A program made the position numbers and the translations under genes. The notes under the pieces are model-generated. The model saw nothing but the letters and a program-made list of their open reading frames with translations. It did no database searches and was not told the origin of the DNA. A stretch of 64,000 nt of DNA from Trichobilharzia regenti. Taxonomy: Eukaryota > Platyhelminthes > Trematoda > Strigeidida > Schistosomatidae. The stretch is taken from assembly GCA_944472135.2 (NCBI GenBank), contig OX235263.1, forward strand, positions 25,969,379 to 26,033,378, written 5' to 3'. Below are positions 21,565 through 33,894 of the stretch, one piece after another; within the stretch, counting starts at the first letter, position 1; every line of letters begins with the position of its first letter.

Positions 21565-23269
21565 GTGAGTTTATGTACCAGAATCAATCCACACTATCCT
21601 TTTGGCGAAGATCAGTCTACTTATCGTGTAGTCTCTTTCAACACATCTCATGTCCTATTGAATAATGTTGTGTTGGTGTTTAGAGACAAGTAGGTGAGAT
21701 GTTCACATCTAATGAATAACTAAACATTGTGTAGTGAAAATTTCGAGAATCGGTATTATAGTTAGATGGGAAGCTTCGGATTCTTCCAGACTGATTGTTG
21801 TGGTGGTTAATTGGTATGATGCTTTTAACTGAGGTGCTTAATACACGTCTTGCCCACGTTTGAATGCATGAAGGACATGTATGATCCAGCGTATCAACTG
21901 GAGTACAATCGATTCGAGTAATTCAGTCATTTGAGACTGAAAATGTCGAAAATTAGTGGTTGATTCACATTATGAAACGTTCGTCACTCCTTCAGTATCA
22001 TCGTTGATTCTTTTCAAACTACTCGTTCATTCATCATTTTCACATTCTTTTTTCTGTTCCTGAAGGATGAATACCACTCACTGACAGGATATTTACTACC
22101 GTAATCCATGTCTATGTATTCGACTGTCTTCACGAATCATTTGAAGACAACGTGCTTCTTCTTTTCTCTTTCACTTGATTAGACTTTACTAGTGATATGT
22201 AGTCGTAATAATAATAGCAGTAGTAGTAGTGATAATTGTAAAAATAATACTAACAATAACAATAATAATGATATTTTGACATCACTTTGACTTCTCCCTA
22301 CAATGTTCAATAATGGCGGTGTGTGGAAAATGTTATAGTTATATTGGAGGTGACGTGACGGGAAAATTCACCTGTGACTGTAGTTTTCCTCGCATTATAA
22401 CTTAGTCCTGTCTTACAACCATCTCTCATTGTTGGTTTGAACAGAGAAATAACGAACACACTTGCAGGATAATACGAATTCGCTTAGTTTCCTGGATACT
22501 CTTCAAATGCGAACATACTCAACTAAATCAGATTAGAAGTTACAAAATGCATGAACACACTTTTCACGGTGACTTGTAGTCATAGATAGAAAGTTTAGAC
22601 AACACACTTCCGAGGATGATGTGAGTAGACAAATTATTCAGTGTTAAAAGCCTGACTATTTACAGTAGAATTGGACAAGTGAGGGGAGTATAGTCAATAT
22701 TTCTCTTGAAAATAAGGAGTGACTAGAGACAAAATACAAGATCGAAGAACATAGTCAATTTATGCATATTATGAATGAATGGTAGAGTCAAATTATGGCA
22801 AACAAACAATTAAGTGTATTTCGGAACTTACTTGTGAGTTCGACTCAGAGAGTGAAAATCAAAATTAGGTGGAATGTTCCGAGACAGAGCAGAACTCAAA
22901 GCATACAAACAAAGTAGTATTAATCCAACTACTCGCATTACTAAAACTGGAGAACCCAATACAATCGAATAAACCTTTCGGTAACTCCTAATCAAGTCTG
23001 TGAACTAATGGATAAATTAACCAAGGTGATCACACAATTAACAACATGATGACATATTGATAATAAGTAATAACAAAAATGTAGTCAGTCAGTTATTTTG
23101 AGCGTATATGTTTTTAGGGGTAGAGCGATGGTTATATCTTTCTCTCTCCGTTTTCGACATAGAACTTTGTACCGATGTGCAGCAGTTCAAGTCGCCACAC
23201 TCCATGCAGCACACAAAGCAACAGAAGAAGTTAGAAGAAACGCATATTAGGGACAGTAAAAAGAGGTGT
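21565..23269. other. No gene recognised
   Basis: AT-rich sequence with an AAT/AGT/AAC microsatellite at about 22207-22270. A good acceptor-like tract at 22158-22184 leads quickly to a stop and could be a terminal exon relic, but nothing connects it firmly to another exon. Confidence 0.5.
22207..22270. repeat. Imperfect AAT/AGT/AAC trinucleotide repeat
   Basis: Alternating trinucleotide runs are read directly. Confidence 0.75.
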
Positions 23270-26250
23270 GAGACAAAGAAATAGTAATAACGAAGAACAA
23301 GACAGTTTCATTGAAAATCGTAAGTCACAAGGAGTTGGTGCATCTGCGCTGTCATTGAGAAGGATTTTAAGCCATATCACCAATTGTTTCCAACCATTGG
23401 TTTTTACAGTCCCGAAGAAGTCTGCACTTTTCTAAAAGGCTTAAACTAATTGTTGTAGATTTCATTGACTGGTAACATGTTTTGGTTTAACCGCCGCTAG
23501 CTCTTTTCCAGCCTGACCCTATGTCAGCTAACATTGCCCATAGAGTAAGGTGATGACTAGGCATTCGTCACACATGTCCTAACCATCTCAGTCGGTGTAA
23601 TTTCACAGCCTTGACGATCGATTTCTTCTCCTTACCTAGCACTTGACGCCTAACCTCAGTATTGCTCACCTTATTATACTACTTCACACGGGAGATAGAG
23701 CTCAGGCACCTATGATCAAAGACAGCTAATCTTTTCATGTCTTCCACTGTCAATGGCCAGGTCTCACAGCCATAAAGGAGGACGGAGTTGACTCATGAGA
23801 ATTACACCCGCCCTTTGGTCGATAGTCGGATATCACGTCTACGCCAGAGACGACGTAAATTGGCATATGCGAAACTAGCCCTCTGTATCCATGCTGAGAT
23901 TTTGTCAGAGATCAATCCGTTGGGGCTGATGATACTTCCCAAATAAGTGAAGCAGTCAACGTGCTCTACCACTTCACTTCCTATTTCTAATATAGGAGTC
24001 CGAGTAGTCCAGTCCTGTAACATCATCTTACATTTCAGGGGAGCGAATCGCATGCCAAACATTCGTAGATTGCAGCTCAATGTGTTCAGAAGACTCTACA
24101 TTTTGTCAGTGTCCTTGCCTAGAAGGACTATATCGTCTGCATATTCTAAGTCAACTAGATTATTCCCTGCTGGCAAGTCAATCCCTGAGTCGTTGAAGTG
24201 AGTTAGGGTTAAGTCCATCAGTACATCTATGATGAAATTGAATAGAAATGGGGATAATGGGCATCCCTGATGGACACCACCAGTCGTTACCACTTCAGGT
24301 GACAACTCGCCGTAAGCCCTCACCTGGCTGATGGCATGAGTTCGAGTAGAGTGCCGTGATCAGTGAAATGTATTTTCTCATCATTCCCTTTACAGCCAAG
24401 CATCGCGAGAGAACCTCTCGGTTGACAGAATTGAATTCCGCCTTCAGGTCAAAAAATATAATGACTGTTGGACGCCAGTAGGAATGCCTATGTTCTAGAA
24501 TCTGTCGGAGGGTGAAGATATGATCAATACACCCTCTTCTTGGTCTAAAGCCTGCCTGGCTCTCTCGTGTTTGTGCATCCAGAACACCACTTAGTCAACG
24601 CAATATTATTGAGCCTAGGACTTTAGATACTATATAAGTGTTATGTTGCTGCTGCTGAGTGGTTAATAGTAGTTTTCCCCGTCGCCAAATTGTTATGTAC
24701 TCGTCGCCAAATTATTGCTATGTACTGGTCGAGAATTTAATAGTCCTGACGCAAGAAGGCGGAAATCAGAAGACCACTAGGTTTGCGATGATACTTCTAT
24801 TTTCCAAACACAAGGAGACGCAATAAGTGGTATCACACCAAAGTAAGTCACACAAGATTGTGTGAGCGAAATATATATGAATGTCCAGACAAGTGTGTGA
24901 ACAAATCAATAGACAGTCTTAACATGAATGGCTAATTATAATGGAGTGTCGATCCATATATACATAGCAAAATATAGCAGACATGTCAACAACCACACAT
25001 ATAATATGGATATGTCACCAAGCAACGGACTGTCAACAAACACTCATATTATATATAATATAAGGGGAATATACATTGTTAAAGGAGACAGGTTCATCAA
25101 AGTGAAATGGTCACAGACTAAGCGAGCAAACAGAAAGAGAGACCACCATACACATATATATATATATATCAATAAGTCAAGCTAGTCCCTCTGTGATTAT
25201 CACAGGAAGACTTGTCTCCCTTCTTGTATATGGGGATAATCAGTGACTTTCAACAGCCCGACGGGACTTCCTCTGATTCCCAGACGTTGTTTAGTACTTC
25301 CTTTAATGCAGACAGTAAACTGCCTCCAACGTGCTTAAATACCTCTGGAGTTATTCCATCAGGTCCCGCTGCTTTGCCTTGTTTGAGATTGGTGACAGCT
25401 TTAGTTACCTCAGTTAAGGAAGGGGGATCTGTGTCTATATCTCATTCAGGGAGGTGTTGGATGTTCGGCAGGTTGAGCTTGGCTGTAGGCCAGTCAAACT
25501 GCTCCTCATAGTGTCCTTTCCAGCGTTCCAGTCGTCTATCCTGGGAGCTAATTACGGTACCATTTTTATCAGAGATTGTTTCACTTATCATTTGCCTTTT
25601 ACCACCTGTTTCCTTGATAAGCCTAAATAGTTGTCTGGTGTTACCAATCTCCGATGCCTTTTCCATCTCTTTCGCTTTTATCGCCGACCACTGTTCACGG
25701 GCTTTGCGAAGACTTCTTGTTAGTTTTCGTTTGAGTACCTTTCGCTCCTCATCATAATCGGAGCTCGCCGGAATCAGTCGTCTTGCGTCAATCAGTTCGG
25801 ATGAGGCGGTAGAGATCCAATAGCTCTTACTAACTTTTGGTTTTAGCCTATAATCAACTTTTACCGCTGTGTCTGCAGCTAACTGTATGTTGTGCCAGGC
25901 TACCTCAGGGAGGGTCCTGCTGTCAAACTCAGATACTCATTTCGTTATTTCTTCCTTAAATAGGGACTCAGTGTCTCGATCTAGTTGAGGACGTAACTGT
26001 TTCGCTGCCGTCAATTTCTTATGTCTATTTAGTCGTAAGCATAAACGTGCGCGAACCAGAGTGTGATCAGAGTCTACGCACGTGTTTCAGAAGGAGTGAA
26101 ATTCTTCTACTGACCCTCACCAACGATACCCTATCGCTACGTGGTCTATCTGAGTATAACTCAACCCTTCCTCTTACAGTTCATAAACTCTTGCATCCTA
26201 CCTATTCTTCTTTATTGTTCACCCTCAGTTTTTCCTGGTTTGCTTAAAAA
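23270..26250 (-). mobile_element. RTE-like non-LTR retrotransposon, degenerate, split by a solo LTR
   Basis: Minus-strand relic of an endonuclease-RT protein. Near 26080-26000 is the end of the endonuclease (VDSDHTLVRARLCLRL), then the linker (GNTRQLFRLIKETGGKRQ near 25630) and RT start (AAGPDGITPEVFKH near 25360). After the solo LTR come GVHQGCPLSPFLFNFIIDVL near 24270, the catalytic EYADDIVLL near 24140, YLGSIISPNG near 23940, and a C-terminal helical tail to about 23270. Stops and frame changes are scattered through it, and the 5' part is missing. RTE assignment is from sequence style and is not firm. Confidence 0.75.
24639..25171. mobile_element. Solo LTR
   Basis: A 533-base segment begins TGTTATGTTGCTGCTGCTGAG and ends ATATATATATCA (TG...CA). 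It is flanked by ATAAG on both sides (24634-24638 and 25172-25176). It interrupts the RT reading frame of the RTE-like element exactly at these points. This is the footprint left when the two LTRs of a retrotransposon recombine. A (TA)n run lies at its right end. No internal retroviral genes are present, and its sequence differs from the LTRs at 645 and 5746. Confidence 0.85.
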
Positions 26251-27030
26251 GGAATGCTGAAGACGGTCAGTAGGGTGAGTGGTGTCCCAGTGGACCACAT
26301 AGTTAACGTCGTTGTCGATAGGCACCTGACTTCGTGCAATAAATTTGCTAGAGGGATTTTGTCTGATTGGAGCACCCACTTTACCCTCAGCTTCCACCTT
26401 GCATCTCCTCAGGTAGAACAAGAAGTAACTTCAGAAAACTGTATGCTCGCACGTCTAAGTAGAGAAATTCTATGATACCATACTTGGAACGTATTTTATG
26501 TGATGAAAATAGTGTCAGGCAACAATTAACTAACCTTTTTTCATCTAGTAAATAAACATTATCCTCCATACAACCTTCAAGTTTTACTTTGATTATTTCT
26601 ATTATATTTATGGTCCTGTTGCTTCTTTGTTTTACTCTCATAATTGCAAGCACCAACTTATCTCTATGACTGCTGTGATCTTTGTTTTTCCCCTCACCAT
26701 ACCATGTAAAGAGAACATTACATTCAATATTTTAAACATGCTAGGATTTCTATACCACATCGACAATACTGTGTGAAACAAGCCCACGGCAATTTTCACT
26801 TGTATTATTATTATTACCTTAGCTGTTATCATTATTACTATTTACATTTTGTATGCTGCATGTTTCTGACATTACCCTTATTGTAAATGTGGAAGATTAT
26901 TTGTGTGATTAATTTTATTTATAATTTGAGGAAATTAGACGCAATATTGTGATTAAATGCTGAAAATTCCATTCTGTATCACAAGTACTGTTTTTGGAAT
27001 AAAGTAAATCATTATTATTATTAAAGTTGA
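26250..27030. other. No gene; ends in a retrotransposon-like 3' tail
   Basis: AT-rich sequence. At about 26955-27026 a plus-strand tail-like stretch (CTGTTTTTGGAATAAAG followed by ATTATTATTATTA) resembles the 3' ends of the CR1-like elements elsewhere in the window. No coding part is recognisable. Confidence 0.4.
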
Positions 27031-27243
27031 TTGATTCTTTGTGTACCTAACACAGGAATAGTGTTGAGTGACCGCAGAGCCCAGGGGACAACTGCTGGAG
27101 GCCGGTCACACACGGCCTGTATGAACTAGTTTCTGGGATTGGTTCCGTATTAGTAAACTTACTTATTGTTGTACAATTGGAAGGTCGAATTATAGTCAGT
27201 GAAATTGGATTGTCATCCAAATCCCTTTAGAATGTACGATCAA

Positions 27244-27528
27244 TCAGAATATGAGATAACATGGAGTTAGGTAATTCAGTGATGTGTTTGAACTGGCTAT
27301 TAGAATGTCATTCGAGTATGCATAGGCCACGACACTCTGAGTGAAGCGCTGGAAGATTTGGGAATCTTTGCATGAATCAAGGAAGATGTGTGGATTCTCG
27401 AGGAGACAGAAAATCGTGATGACGACAGCATTACAGAAATAAGCAGGATTAATGAAGGCCAGGTGATGAGTGAGCTTATTAAATGTAAGCGTGTCTCCTG
27501 AAGATGTAGTCATGCCCTGAGTCTTCAC
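27244..27528 (-). pseudogene. Gypsy reverse transcriptase relic
   Basis: The minus-strand frame has SQIFQRFTQSVVAYAYSNDI followed by LIASSNTS. It aligns with the AQTFQRF...YIDDILIASS core of Ty3/Gypsy RT, but the YxDD catalytic pair is replaced by SND. Upstream residues (AVVITIF) fit the TAI.TPFG region. It is short and unflanked by other pol parts. Confidence 0.55.
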
Positions 27529-27529
27529 C

Positions 27530-28600
27530 TTTTATTAAGCATCTTTAAACACGTATGAATGACACCTGTTCATTTTCCGTTGTCAGCCAATTATCATTCA
27601 CTCTCTGACCCTCCCAAATGCACACACACCTGTGTGCGTTTACACTGAAAACAGTGTGCGAAATGAGGTTCCAGGCCTCACTGACTATCACAAGGACTTC
27701 AGTCTGTGACGCTATTCTTAAGCATCACATGCACCGATGAAGACCATGGGCTTTTCCACTGACTGGCTATCATCACCTTCTATGTTCATTGTGGATGTCG
27801 GACACCAGTTTACAGGCGTCACCTTAATAGTGAACTACAACAAAGCTAATGTTAGGTGTTGAACGTGTACAGACGCTTGTCAGATTTTATCTTCCCTCTT
27901 TATAGTTGTAGCAATGAAAATATGCAGGGAAGTTCACAGTTATAGTGCAAAACCTCTGCATGTATGAAGAGAGGCTTCTATAGAAAATTTGAAACAATTA
28001 GTCATTTTTATAAGTTTGGATAGTGTTATTAGGAGACGGAGATTATCTGGAACATTTGATGGTTTTGTGCAATAGATTCTGAGCAATCTGATCCTTCACA
28101 CAGTTACTTGTCTGGTGAATTTTTATGAAGACTAGAGGCAAACGAAGAGACACAAATCGATGTGAAGTAATAGAGAATAAGAATGATAAGAAAAATTGAC
28201 ACTGCGTTTGGCCATCAATCTTCTGGAGTTCATCCGTTTTCCTAACAACTTTGGAATATGCTTTATTGACCTAACATGCGGAGTGCGGTTACTCCTCCCT
28301 AAGTTCTCCAGAAGGTGGAGACAACACAATTATTTAACAGATGTATTTTCGAAACTTTGGCCCGATGAATTTGTCTCCTTCCTACACTGGATTTGTGTTT
28401 GACAACGTATGATTCGTTAGTTAACAACTGTTGACTGATTAACGCCTTGTGGCTTTGTTGACAAAAATTGAACATATTACAGATAACGGATCTCTGGTTC
28501 GACTAATCTGAAGCACTGAAGTATTAACACGTCTCCCTCCAACAACAGCGACACCGGAGAGACTCCTCTCACTCTATTAATATTTTCTTATAGTAGTGCA
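27530..28600. other. No gene recognised
   Basis: No domain, RNA or repeat could be supported. Short frames at 28132-28402 overlap on both strands and have no recognisable motif. Confidence 0.45.
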
Positions 28601-28613
28601 GTCGTACCATTCC

Positions 28614-28778
28614 ATGACTTCTCCAGTCACCATCTACACCCTTCTCGGTGTCTTCATACTGTTGTCTGACTTGTGTCAGTTAACTCAGTGCTCTCACCAG
28701 ACAGACACCAACGAGCTGACACTCATCTCACCTGAATTCATATTCCTCACATATCTGGCGAACCTGCATCCTCACTGA
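28614..28778 (+). CDS. Candidate small secreted protein
   Basis: An ATG at 28614 opens a 54-residue frame. It starts with a good signal-peptide pattern: MTSPVTIYTLLGVFILLSDL, then a polar segment with CSHQTDTNE. A long open exon with a signal peptide fits either a tiny secreted protein or exon 1 of a longer gene, but no strong donor site was found inside it. It has no resemblance to exon 1 of the MEG pair. It could be chance. Confidence 0.3.
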   Translation: MTSPVTIYTLLGVFILLSDLCQLTQCSHQTDTNELTLISPEFIFLTYLANLHPH

Positions 28779-28779
28779 A

Positions 28780-31050
28780 ATACATAGACATCCATCGAGC
28801 GAGTAGTGCATCTGCCACATACAATATATTTGTATATTATGCTTTGACTACTCGTCAACAGCAAATCCATGAATTCTATTGGCTTTCTTTTCTGATTGCA
28901 ACGTCCTCATCAACATGAGGTGACAGCCAAGCATCAAAATGCACTGAACTCTCAAATCACATTACTAAGCAATCGTCATGCATATAAGAACAAAGCATAT
29001 GCGTACACAGTATCCGCACAGTGTGATTCCATCATAGAACAAAATTCATTTGACGATACAAGCACGCAGTGATTAATACTGTATCACTGTTTGATTATAT
29101 CACACAGAAAATTCTTCTGTGATCGAATGGTCATGATCCAAGCTTGACTGGCAGAAATGCTTCCTTTAGTTAGAACTGATACACATCAATTGACCAATTT
29201 TGTCGTTGACTAGCTTACATTTATCCTGTTCCATAAGTATCAGTGAGCATGAACGCATGCATGTACACAATCCATAAAGAATCAGAGACACAATTACGCT
29301 GAGGACAAATACGCCATTTCACGAGGATAACCAAGATACAATGGAATTCTCACAATGACTTCTAAGCATTCTCCGTGCTCTGAATATCCCTGAGAATACC
29401 ATCTGAGCAATTTGAAAAGCCTTCAACAATCACCTGACTACAAATTTATATATATATATATATATTAGGTACGTCAAGGTAAATCTCATTACCTTCATTT
29501 CGGTCAGCGTGAGCTAACTTTCTAAATTCTACCAAAGAATACTCATATTGATGCTCAGGTTGTCGCATCATGCTAACACGGAAAAGTATGCTGCACTCCT
29601 GTGACCATGATTGATTACAGCCTCAGCTTAACACCAACAAGTTAGACCACACTAATGAGACATGTGACATCAGCTCTGCACCAAGAAGCTATTTTTATGT
29701 TACTAAGTAGGAGAGATGCTACCTGTGTTTTTAACTAGCTTTCATCACACTGTCAGCTCTGTGTTCATCACAGTCATTCCTTATTTGTAAGACTGTATTC
29801 ATTTAAATTTTATGCCTATGCTGTATCGACATATTGAGTATTTCATTGGTCATGCCGTTGATATGATGTGACACTTATACGCTGCCAAGCTTATTTCTCA
29901 TGGTTGGCATTTGTTGTGGGTATATCAGAAGCCGTGTACTGTTTCTGAACTGCACTAGCCAAGACGATTATATTCACCTTCCAATCCGTTCATGCATCCA
30001 AAAGTCGAGTTGGTATGCTAGCCGCTAAGTGTTTCGATGAAGGAACACTTCACTGTTGTTATTATTATATATTTATTTCTGTCTATGCACGAACACACCA
30101 ACTGTATAGGTATGCATGATTTATCGTTTCAGCTACATAAATTTGATTTATGGTGAATTTACATGGCTGCTGTTCTTTTCAGCTAAAGTCAGTCGGGACA
30201 ATCTGCTAACCCCTCAGTGGATTAGCACACTATTAAATATGGAAATATAGTCTTTGCATTAACAGAACTCAGGCCTTTCCTGGATAGATCACAAATACCC
30301 TGGAAAAATAATAAAGCTTGAGTTCAATTCCCCTGCATAGCTTTGCTGTGTACGGCATTGCATCTTATTCTTGATTCAGAGTCAGATGGTGCACTAATCT
30401 AAAATGAGTAGTATATTCGTACCTTTTTCTCGATAATATCATCGTCGGGTGGCATCACCAGTGAAATGTATCCCATGCAAATGAATATCGGACATAGCCA
30501 TGTGAAATTGTTTGGGTGAAGATAAAGGCTATAGCAATGCATTTTCGCGCACACAATGGGCTTCCGTCTTCATTCCTATAGAGGATTACAAGAGTCTTTT
30601 ATTTTAAAAATAGGAAATATTTCATTAGTCCTAGGTTTCTGAAGTCGAAGAAAGCGGTATTTTCTCACATTATTATGTTTGTATTAATACGTCAAACTGT
30701 TTTGATATTCCAGATGGATTATCACAAAGACAAGCATGTACCGAGAGAAATTATGCATAGAAACTACTTCTCTTTTTGTTTGACAGCCTTGGGGGTTTGA
30801 AATTTGTGAGTGCTTTTGATGTTCAGGTTGTATATTGACTACAGGCAACGGTTAATGTTATAGCATTTATTCCATGAGAAACAGGCCTTTGGTGGAGAAT
30901 AAACCCACAGACACAAGTTAGATATATTTTCATTTTCATCCGTGATGAGGGAAATCCTTCATAACACACCGAAGAAATAATATTATGAACGAGGCACATG
31001 GCTGAACTTTGTGGTGATTACGCCCATTTCGACGATGTTCACAGTTAAAA
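28780..31050. other. No gene recognised
   Basis: AT-rich DNA with a (TA)n run at 29447-29465. No coding or RNA feature could be supported. Confidence 0.45.
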
Positions 31051-31058
31051 TTGTTCAG

Positions 31059-31266
31059 CTGAAGGTGTGATACGAGTGGAATGTCACGAGCCCATAACTA
31101 TATACTGCACCAAGTGGCATCAGCTTATCTCGATATCAACGTCTGCACTGGAACAAGAAGAATACTACGCATTATTCTTCTTAAATGCAACGCCGCTTAC
31201 AATTAGTATCAATTTCTTGTCGAAAAGTAGCTTGCAGGTACATCCTACCACTAATGCATCTGTTAC
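31059..31266 (+). other. Candidate exon of an unknown gene
   Basis: A 208-base open segment lies between AATTGTTCAG and a strong donor GTAAGTTA. It encodes cysteine-containing sequence including IRVECHEPITIYCTKW and ALFFLNATPLTISINFL. It ends with two bases of a codon. The next candidate exon (32021) supplies one base, so the phases agree. The product is not recognised; composition suggests an extracellular or secreted protein. Confidence 0.35.
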
Positions 31267-31484
31267 GTAAGTTATACCGGTCCTAATAATCACTCGCTTC
31301 CAGATCACTTAGGTATTCTGAGCTCCTTAAGGAATTATCTATGGCTAGGAAGAATATGGACGTTCCACTTCTGACTCATATTTTTCAACCACTTATTAGT
31401 AAACGCCTCATCTCGACAGACTTTGTTATTTCCAAGTATTGGTTTTGTTTCATCCGTTGGAGGATTTCATCATGAGCTGACATC

Positions 31485-31575
31485 AGTTCGAGAACCACTG
31501 GAAAACCAACCAGGGAGTACTGGACAGCCGTTTCGTCCCAGTATAGGACTCTTCGTCAGTGCACACCCACCGGTC
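31485..31575 (-). ncRNA. Degenerate hammerhead-ribozyme-like sequence
   Basis: On the minus strand the order CACTG-ACGAAGA-GTCC-loop-GGAC-GAAAC-GGCT-GTC-CAGT matches the schistosome hammerhead plan. Stem I is CACTG with CAGT(A), stem II is GTCC with GGAC, then GAAA C and a GTC cleavage triplet. The core that should read CTGANGA reads ACGAAGA, so two essential bases are changed and it is probably inactive. Hammerheads occur in schistosome SINE-like repeats and in Penelope-like elements; which one this comes from is not clear. Confidence 0.6.
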
Positions 31576-32020
31576 TTTGTTGTGTACAGACTCAAATGCA
31601 TAAGCATATACAGTTACTGCATGCTATTATGCGTGAAGGACCGTTTACGAAAATGAACACGATACTAAGCTTCCTAGAAAATCAATACCAATGCTACAGA
31701 TTTTTTTATAGGAAGCCTAGTCAAAGGAAATAATTTGAGCAGATTGAAAGAAGTGTTACTCCGGTTTCCATAATCACATATTTTAGATGTGTTAGACATC
31801 TATCGAAATTCGGAATGACACCACGACATGAATTTATCATTTGCATAGTGCTACACTTGGCAAGAGAAACAATGTTGTATGTGATAGTCAAGGCCACAGT
31901 AGAGTGCTCCCATGACCACAGAATAAGACAGAAAAGCTAGGCGAATATAAAGTGTTTAACTTTCATATCATCTGCTACTCCCAACGGATTCCACAATGTA
32001 CTTCATTCATTTATTCACAG

Positions 32021-32249
32021 AACTTCAGTAACGTCAGCCAACATGTTCACAGTAATTCATCAGTCCCGAAATAATTATGGCAGTACATTATTATCTGTAC
32101 AGACAGTTACTTGTTGCTATTTTTCATTAAATATACCTCACATCTTGGTTACCACATCATCTCTATTCTATGTCAGTGAAAATAAATCTACTATCAGGAA
32201 GAGACGAAAGACTGAATTATTGGACGTGAAAAAGTGCTTGGTAGCATGA
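32021..32249 (+). other. Candidate exon of an unknown gene
   Basis: Preceded by the acceptor CATTTATTCACAG. It is open for 75 codons to a stop (TGA, 32247-32249) when joined in phase to 31266. It encodes SVQTVTCCYFSLNIPHIL and a basic stretch RKRRKTE near the end. It could be the terminal exon or may splice again. Only phase agreement links it to 31059-31266. Confidence 0.33.
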
Positions 32250-32652
32250 TTCAGAGCAAGTGAAATGGTGGTGAGGCTACTACAGCCCCACTTACCCAAT
32301 TATACCTCTCATGTAAACTTCTTCTTGAATAATATCTTAACACTCGTAAACATATCGTCGACATCACGCTTCAACCAAAATAGTAATGCACTACTTTCGA
32401 ATACACTTACTCTATGACAGAATCATGCCCTACTACAGTTCCAAAGTTCTGTTCTTATACTTCGAATACATACGTTAGGTTTCTCGTCATTGACCCCTAC
32501 ACATTCAGCTACGGCTAGGAAACGTGATCGCATAACTTTAGGTAGACACTTGACTAAAGCCCTTAGAAGTGTTTATTCCCATTAATCGATAGTGTTCCAG
32601 AGCAATTGTACCTACGTAAAGTAAGCTCATATCCTAGGGAATACCGATCTAA

Positions 32653-33153
32653 CATGCCGCACGCCGACCACAAGCATACCGAATGGAACACAAAAATATT
32701 AAAGCAAACGTTATATTTCAATGCAACACCGATGAAGTTTTCCTACATATATGGACTGGCATAGTCCAAAATGAAAGTCTTCGTTTGGGAAGCACCTCCA
32801 ATTATCTCGCCGACAATGTTCAATATCCAAGTCGCAACATATCTAAACTCTTTTGCGTTTCAAGCAAATACAACTGGACGCCCACATTCACGGTTATCCG
32901 GCACCACAAACTCGAACAAAGAGTACCTTTATGGTGATTAGTGAATGAGTTGACTTACTTTCCTCTCTTGTTGTTATTGATGTATGTAAAATCAATTTCT
33001 CCAAATGATTATACAAATCTATTCGGTCGAAAAACATTCGTTAGTGGATTTCGAGTGTATTCGTCCGAATGGAACCCCATCAACCTCCCACCAGATTCAA
33101 ATAACGCAGAGATCTCATTACGACTCAACATTCCTAAGAGTTATACAGATTGA
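32653..33153 (+). pseudogene. Open frame interrupted by one TGA, unknown product
   Basis: One frame is open from 32653 to the stop at 33151-33153, apart from a single TGA at 32935-32937. The first part includes FQCNTDEVFLHIWTGI and SKLFCVSSKYNWTPTF. The part after the TGA starts with a hydrophobic stretch (YFPLLLLLMYV) followed by polar sequence. This length is unusual by chance in AT-rich DNA, so it may be a decayed gene or two exons. No family was recognised. Confidence 0.3.
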
Positions 33154-33154
33154 A

Positions 33155-33890
33155 TTCGCCGTACACTATTTCGCAAGACAATGACAAGTAAATAATAATA
33201 ATCAATTTTCATAAACTAAGCGTATACATGATTAAAAGGCACGATCGAATAAGACTTAAGTGGTCAGTAAATTCAGTTATCATAGTCTACACTTGTTCTG
33301 AGGTTTGAAACACATTGCTGGTGCGAAAAATTCTCATGAAAACTACGTGCATATAGTCCCACTAACTAACTCCTAGTAATCGTGACACTAAATCTACTGC
33401 AGGAATACATTCAATAATACTTTGTTAGTCGTCTCAGGAACCAACGAATAAAAAGAAAGACACACTGGATAAGGGCTCCATAAAATTGTCTCACTGCAAT
33501 CCAACATCTCTCCACCGCCGATTTCTCCTCTGAATATGAACGTATTGTGTTCAGAGGTATACACTGCTGGCGGTTTTAAGGTTCTCGCTTTCTTAAAGTC
33601 CTCTGATGCATTCTTAACTTCCTGTCAGAGGCGGAAACATCATTTTAGCACTATTTCACTAAAACTCCCAACCACATATGTGCTGCTTTCACTCGACATA
33701 TTCGCCTCCGGCAAACTTTTTAAAAAGGCTTTGTTAATGAAGCTCGGACTATAACTGCCACAGTCTGTCGAAACGCAGAATATCACACTACATGACCGCT
33801 AAATATCAACCAAGGGAAATATTACACGTATAACCAAAACTCAAGAAATGCATAGAGACCCATGGGATTGTAGTCATTGATAACCACCGA
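33155..33890. other. No gene recognised
   Basis: A 72-codon frame at 33536-33754 has no recognisable motif or splice context. Nothing else could be supported. Confidence 0.4.
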
Positions 33891-33894
33891 AACG

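Noticed and set aside
27060..27160. GC-richer block suspected as tRNA or SINE
   Set aside because: No cloverleaf or A/B box pattern could be made out.
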